DNA of 64,000 nt, from the NCBI RefSeq assembly GCF_947495735.1, contig NZ_CANMAA010000003.1:398889-462888 (forward strand), read 5' to 3'. Under the pieces are notes generated by a model. It ran no database searches, was not told the origin of the DNA, and saw nothing but the letters and a program-made list of their open reading frames with translations. The stretch comes from an uncultured Pseudokineococcus sp. GTDB taxonomy: Bacteria; Actinomycetota; Actinomycetes; Actinomycetales; Quadrisphaeraceae. The position numbers and the translations under genes were made by a program. Shown piece after piece: positions 60,099 through 64,000 of the stretch. Positions within the stretch are counted from its first letter, which is position 1. Each line of letters opens with the position of its first letter.

Positions 60099-61291
60099 CA
60101 GAGCATCTCCTCCTCGTGGTCGGGGCTGCCGCTGCCGGCCGCGGCGCCGGGGACGCTGATGCTCCCGGCGAGCTCCGCGACGGAGGCGGACTTGGTGAAG
60201 AACCGGGGCGCGCGCTCGACCAGCGTCCCGGGCAGGGCGTACGGGTCGTCGGCGGCCAGCGGCAGGTCGACGCCGCGGCGCTCGATGCCCGCCTGGTAGA
60301 TCGCCGTGATGAGCTCGATCGTCCGGCGCCCGTCGTGCCCGTCGACGGCGGGGCGACGCCCGGTCTCGATCGCGGTCAGGACGTCCTCGACCTGCCCCTC
60401 GTGCCCGGTGTGCGCCAGCGGTTCGTGGGAGTCGGCCAGCGCGCGCAGCCGCTCCACCAGGTCGGCGCCGCCGCCGGGGGCGGGGAAGCCGTTGGGCTGG
60501 GCGACGGAGGCGAGGACCTCACCGCCCAGGCTGACGCTCGCCTCCCGGCCCTGCACCACGACCTCCTGGCGCTCGCCGTGGTCGACCACGGAGCTCGTCA
60601 CGGTCGCCAGCGCGCGCTCGTAGGCGAGGACGGCGACCGAGAGGTCCTCGACCTCGGCGTTCTCGTGCGCGGCGTTCGTCATCACGGCCGTCACCGACTG
60701 CGGCGCACCCAGCAGCCACAGCAGCAGGTCGACGTGGTGCACGGCGTGGTTGAGGGTGCAGCCGCCGCCCTCCTGCTCCCAGGTGCCGCGCCACGACAGG
60801 TCGTAGTAGCTCAGGCCCCGCCACCAGGCCGAGTCCACCTGGACCCGGGACACCGGCCCGGCGAGCCCTGAGTCGACGAGGGCCTTCAGCCGCACCACGT
60901 CGTCGCGGAAGCGGTTCTGCGCCACCGACGAGAACATCGCCCCGCCCCTCTCCTCGGCGCGCAGGATGGCGTCGCACGCGGCCAGCGACGGCGCCATGGG
61001 CTTCTCGCAGAGGACGTGGACCCCTGCCTCGAGCAGGTCGACGCTGATCCGCTCGTGGGTCGCCGGCGGCGTGCACACGCTGGCCAGGTCCACCTCCTCC
61101 TGCGCCAGCAGCTCCTCGTGCGTGGCGTGCACCGCGGCCTGCTCGAGGCCGAGCTCGCGACGTCGCGACTCCGCCCGCTCCGGGACGGCGTCGACGAGGG
61201 CGACGACGGAGCAGCGGTCCGCGAAGCTCTGGTAGGCACGCAGGTGGGACGGCGAGATGTTGCCGGCCCCGATGACGGCGACTCTGATCAC
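60098..61291 (-). CDS. Gfo/Idh/MocA oxidoreductase
   Basis: This 397-residue protein has the classical IRVAVIGAGNISPSHLRAY start, LCEKPMAPS near residue 92, and GGGCTLNHAVHHVDLLLWLLG near 175 with the catalytic-side His/Asp pair. The GTG at 61291 gives a start directly before the Rossmann strand. It is the first gene of a two-gene leftward operon, divergent from the LacI regulator. A LacI-type operator lies 162 bases upstream. It probably oxidises a sugar, sugar acid or cyclitol. Confidence 0.85.
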   Translation of the reverse strand: MIRVAVIGAGNISPSHLRAYQSFADRCSVVALVDAVPERAESRRRELGLEQAAVHATHEELLAQEEVDLASVCTPPATHERISVDLLEAGVHVLCEKPMAPSLAACDAILRAEERGGAMFSSVAQNRFRDDVVRLKALVDSGLAGPVSRVQVDSAWWRGLSYYDLSWRGTWEQEGGGCTLNHAVHHVDLLLWLLGAPQSVTAVMTNAAHENAEVEDLSVAVLAYERALATVTSSVVDHGERQEVVVQGREASVSLGGEVLASVAQPNGFPAPGGGADLVERLRALADSHEPLAHTGHEGQVEDVLTAIETGRRPAVDGHDGRRTIELITAIYQAGIERRGVDLPLAADDPYALPGTLVERAPRFFTKSASVAELAGSISVPGAAAGSGSPDHEEEML

Positions 61292-61452
61292 GGGTGGTCT
61301 CCTCTGCGGCGTCGAGGGGCTCTCGACTGGTCGGCGCGGCGACGAGGCGGAGGTGCGCCGGCGGCCCCTCGGCGTCGTCGCAGGGCCGTGCTCGACGAGC
61401 ACCTCCTCGGCGAGGGCTGCGGAGACGCGGGGCGGGAGCCCCTCGTCGCAGG

Positions 61453-61468
61453 ACTGATACGTATCGGT
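61453..61468. promoter_or_regulatory. LacI-type operator
   Basis: ACTGATACGTATCGGT contains the perfect palindrome GATACGTATC with the central CG typical of LacI/GalR operators, and outer AC/GT pairs. It stands out by base composition and lies in the divergent region between the oxidoreductase operon and the lacI-type gene. Confidence 0.8.
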
Positions 61469-61577
61469 GCTGCGCCCGCGTAGCCTCCCCGGGTCACCCA
61501 GGCGGTGTCAAGGACGACGGCACCGCCACCCGCTCGACCGCAGCCGCCCCGCAGCGCTGCCCCGGAGGACGCGCGCC

Positions 61578-62618
61578 ATGCCGCACCGAGCCACCAGCCG
61601 GGACGTCGCACGTCTGGCGGGCGTCGCCCAGTCCACCGTGTCGTACGTGCTCACGGGGAAGGGCTCGATCTCGGCGGAGACGCGCGCACGGGTGCTCCGC
61701 GCCGCCGAGGAGCTCGGGTACACGCCCGACCTGGCCGCGCGCTCGATGCGCACCCGGCGCACCGGACGGCTGGCCGTGGTGATGGGCATCCCGACCTCCG
61801 ACCCGGTCGAGATGCTCACCGGGGCGGCCTCCGTGGCGAGGGCCGGCGGCTACACCATGGAGGTGCACGGCGTCGACGGCTCCCCCGCAGAGCGGACCGA
61901 GCAGCTGCTCGAGCTCGCCAGGTCCGGGCAGTACGAGGGGATCGTGGCCTTCGCGCCCGTGCACCCGACCGGCGAGCTGAGCACGCCCGAAGGCATCCCG
62001 GTGGTGGCGACCGCGGACTTCGACGAGGAGATGCACGCCGCCGGCGACCTGGCCGACGCGTCCCCCGTGACGGCGCTCGTCGACCGGCTGGCGGCGCTGG
62101 GGCACCGGCGCTTCCTGCACGTCGCCGGCTCGGCGGACTACGCCTCCGCGCGGGGGCGCGAGCGGGCCTACCTGGCCGCGCTCGAGCAGCGCGGCCTCGA
62201 GTCCCTCGGCGTGGCCGGCGGCGAGTGGACCGGCGAGGCCGGGGTCGAGGCGGTCCGCGCGCTCGCCGACGACGCCCCGCCGCTGGCGGTCATCGCGGCC
62301 AACGACCTCATCGCGGTCGGCGTCATGCGCGGCGCGGCGGAGCGCGGGTGGTCGGTCCCGGGCGACGTCAGCGTCACCGGGTGGGACGACTACGAGGTGG
62401 GCGCCTACCTGTCGCCCTCGCTGACGACCGTCGCCGGTGATCGGCGGGAGCTGGGCCGACGAGCGATGCGGCGCCTCCTCGCGGCGCTGGCCGGCGAGGC
62501 GCCTCCCCTCGACCCTACCCCGCTCAACCGGATCGTCTGGCGGGAGTCGACCGCCGCCCCGGTCAGCACCCGGGACGACCGCGCGCCGGACGGGACGTCG
62601 GGCCCACCGCGCTCGTAG
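61578..62618 (+). CDS. LacI-family transcriptional regulator
   Basis: This 346-residue repressor has an N-terminal LacI helix-turn-helix (residues 5-50: TSRDVARLAGVAQSTVSYVL, hinge region LGYTPDLAARSMRT) and a periplasmic-binding-protein-like sensor domain (about 65-330) with VVATADFDEE near 155 and IAANDLIAVGVM near 238. GGAGGAC precedes the ATG. The operator at 61453 and flanking Gfo/Idh genes indicate that it controls their expression in response to a sugar-like ligand. Confidence 0.9.
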   Translation: MPHRATSRDVARLAGVAQSTVSYVLTGKGSISAETRARVLRAAEELGYTPDLAARSMRTRRTGRLAVVMGIPTSDPVEMLTGAASVARAGGYTMEVHGVDGSPAERTEQLLELARSGQYEGIVAFAPVHPTGELSTPEGIPVVATADFDEEMHAAGDLADASPVTALVDRLAALGHRRFLHVAGSADYASARGRERAYLAALEQRGLESLGVAGGEWTGEAGVEAVRALADDAPPLAVIAANDLIAVGVMRGAAERGWSVPGDVSVTGWDDYEVGAYLSPSLTTVAGDRRELGRRAMRRLLAALAGEAPPLDPTPLNRIVWRESTAAPVSTRDDRAPDGTSGPPRS

Positions 62619-62676
62619 CGGTGGGCGGACGGCGGTGGTGGCGCTCGGCGCGCCCTGGGCCGGCGCCGCGCCGACG

Positions 62677-63834
62677 TCAGGTCTGCGAGGCCGACGGGCC
62701 TCTCGACCGGTCCCCGCGCCGCGCCCACGCCTCGACGTCCGTGCGCACGGGCAGCCCGGACTCCGCGGCCTCGGTGATCGCCAGGCCCACCAGGTGGTCC
62801 TGGCAGGCCTCGGCCAGCGGGTACGGAGGGGCGCCCCGCCCACGGGCCCAGGTCCCGGTGGCGTCGAGCAGGGACGCCACGGCGATCTCCTCGTCGGACA
62901 GCCGCGCCCCGCGGTACGGGTTGCGGTAGACGACCTCGCCGTCGAAGGCGATGTGGTCCAGGTCCAGCACCTCGAAGTCCCGGTGCGCCCCGGTCTGCCG
63001 GCGCACGAGGCTCGACTCCACGACCGTCGCCGGCCCGAGCACCCGGACCACGCGCTCGTCCACCACCTCGCCGCGCGTGGCGCGCACGACGACCCGCGTG
63101 GACCGCAGGGGGTTGCGCGTCTGGGTCTCGGTGAAGTCGTAGAGCCCCGTGCCCGTCCCGAAGTCGATGGTGGCGACGGTCGTGCGCAGCGGTCGCAGCT
63201 CCACCCGCTCCGCCCACCCCGCGCGGGAGAGCGGGTCGGCCAGGAGGGACTCGGTGCTGACGGCACGCACCTCGGTCGGCGCGCACCCGGCGCCCAGAGC
63301 CCCTCGCAGCAGCGAGACGGCGTGGTAGAGCTGGGTCATCGAGACCTGCGCGGACGTCACGTCACCGAGGGAGCCGGCGCGCAGGACCGCGGTGCGGGCG
63401 GCGTTCATGGGCTGCAGGGGGTACTGCTCCGCGACCTGCACGAGCCCGCTCTCCCCGACGCGCGACCACAGCTCGCGCAGACCCGCGGCGTCGGGGGCCG
63501 GTGGCGTCTCGGAGAGGACGGGCACGCCCCGCTCCACCAGGTCCTCCACCGCACGGACGTTGACGTCCCAGGGCAGGGCGGTGACCACGACGTCGGGACG
63601 CTCGCCGACGAGGTCGCCGATGCCCGCGAAGGCCGGCACGCCCCATCGCGAGGCCACCTCGTCCCGGCGCTGCGCGGACCGGGAGACCACTCCGACCACC
63701 GCGAACCGCTCCGGCAGGCGCCTGGCGAGGTCGAGGAGGAGCCCGGCCCGGAAGCCGCTGCCGACCACCCCGAGACGAAGGGGCGCGTCCGGGGCCAGGG
63801 GCTCGCGACCGGCTGGCGGGAGCTCGGTGGGCAT
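62677..63834 (-). CDS. Gfo/Idh/MocA oxidoreductase-like protein
   Basis: This 385-residue protein begins the Rossmann fold at RLGVVGSGFRAGLLLDLARR near residue 20. The lysine position of the EKP motif is altered: LSETPPAPD near 110 has Thr in place of Lys, so the usual general acid is missing. YDFTETQTRNPLRSTR near 235 and a C-terminal sheet follow. It may be non-catalytic or use another residue. The ATG at 63834 has AGGAGGAGG upstream. It converges on the lacI-type gene and is probably the last gene of a leftward operon entering from beyond the window. Confidence 0.78.
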   Translation of the reverse strand: MPTELPPAGREPLAPDAPLRLGVVGSGFRAGLLLDLARRLPERFAVVGVVSRSAQRRDEVASRWGVPAFAGIGDLVGERPDVVVTALPWDVNVRAVEDLVERGVPVLSETPPAPDAAGLRELWSRVGESGLVQVAEQYPLQPMNAARTAVLRAGSLGDVTSAQVSMTQLYHAVSLLRGALGAGCAPTEVRAVSTESLLADPLSRAGWAERVELRPLRTTVATIDFGTGTGLYDFTETQTRNPLRSTRVVVRATRGEVVDERVVRVLGPATVVESSLVRRQTGAHRDFEVLDLDHIAFDGEVVYRNPYRGARLSDEEIAVASLLDATGTWARGRGAPPYPLAEACQDHLVGLAITEAAESGLPVRTDVEAWARRGDRSRGPSASQT

Positions 63835-64000
63835 GGGGAGCCTCCTCCTCGACGACTGGGCGGGCACCGTACGCGCCGCGGTCCCCGGTGCGGGCGTCCC
63901 GGTCGAGGGGACGGCACCGAGGAGCGCTCTAGCTGTACCCGGCCATCACGTTGGTGACAGGCGGCTGACGGGCGGGAGCCCTCCGAGTGCGCTGTGGCGG
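63835..64000. other. Upstream region at the window edge
   Basis: No gene is seen in the last 166 bases. A small TCAC-GTTG-GTGA dyad lies at 63946-63957 and could be part of the leftward promoter of the oxidoreductase gene. The window ends before any neighbour appears. Confidence 0.4.

Noticed and set aside
1..64000. tRNA, rRNA or riboswitch genes
   Set aside because: I found no cloverleaf, rRNA-like conserved stretch or known riboswitch core by eye. A covariance search would be needed to exclude weak ones.

Overview
This window is very GC-rich (roughly 75%), with dense short-gap operons, many GTG starts and strong third-position G/C. That points to an actinobacterium. A kineosporial-type genome such as Kineococcus or Quadrisphaera would fit, but no rRNA or phylogenetic marker here proves it. 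I saw no tRNA, rRNA, insertion sequence, prophage or CRISPR array. About 54 protein genes are supported.

Region 1 (about 0.9-14.9 kb) is a myo-inositol catabolic locus. On the minus strand, from the promoter outward: iolC kinase, a beta/alpha-barrel aldolase, iolB, iolD, iolE, an inositol dehydrogenase (iolG), iolH and iolA, followed by a sugar ABC permease and ATPase with no binding protein beside them. A GntR/UTRA regulator and a second IolG-like dehydrogenase are divergent from iolC. A TTGTCC-N8-GGACAA dyad lies between them, and a cluster of GTCCTG/CAGGAC dyads precedes the ABC permease.

Region 2 (14.9-21.2 kb) holds a small gene with an SOS (LexA) box, a ribokinase, a VOC protein, a sugar-nucleotide-type dehydrogenase, a secreted subtilase and purB. 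Region 3 (21.2-26.7 kb) is a complete set for the nickel-pincer (NPN) cofactor, larE-larB-larC behind a KdgT-like permease, divergent from the racemase larA. Region 4 (26.8-33.7 kb) carries VKOR, a drug exporter with its TetR regulator, a GOLPH3-like protein, a SplB-like radical SAM protein, DoxX and a TipA-like MerR regulator. It ends in a repeat-rich intergenic block with a perfect 29-bp inverted repeat.

Region 5 (33.7-51.1 kb) has oligopeptidase B, an anti-sigma-type ATPase, DUF2254 and YihY membrane proteins, a catalytically degenerate GGDEF-EAL protein, a STAS protein, cardiolipin synthase, PspC, a lipoprotein, a second SOS-boxed paralogue of the small gene in region 2, an epimerase-like protein, a Tat-exported PhoD phosphatase, and a GGDEF-EAL gene with intact motifs but an apparent one-base frameshift. 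Region 6 (51.3-58.9 kb) has putA divergent from a PAS-AraC regulator, then DUF3140, YnfA, a methyltransferase and a quinone-oxidoreductase-like NmrA protein. Region 7 (59.0-63.8 kb) holds three Gfo/Idh/MocA oxidoreductases around a LacI regulator with a clear CG-centred operator, probably part of a sugar or cyclitol pathway that continues past the window.

The most promising lead is the pair of paralogous, uncharacterised small genes at 14.9 and 45.0 kb, each headed by a LexA-type box. Next are the lar/kdgT association, the two contrasting GGDEF-EAL genes and the intergenic repeat structures.
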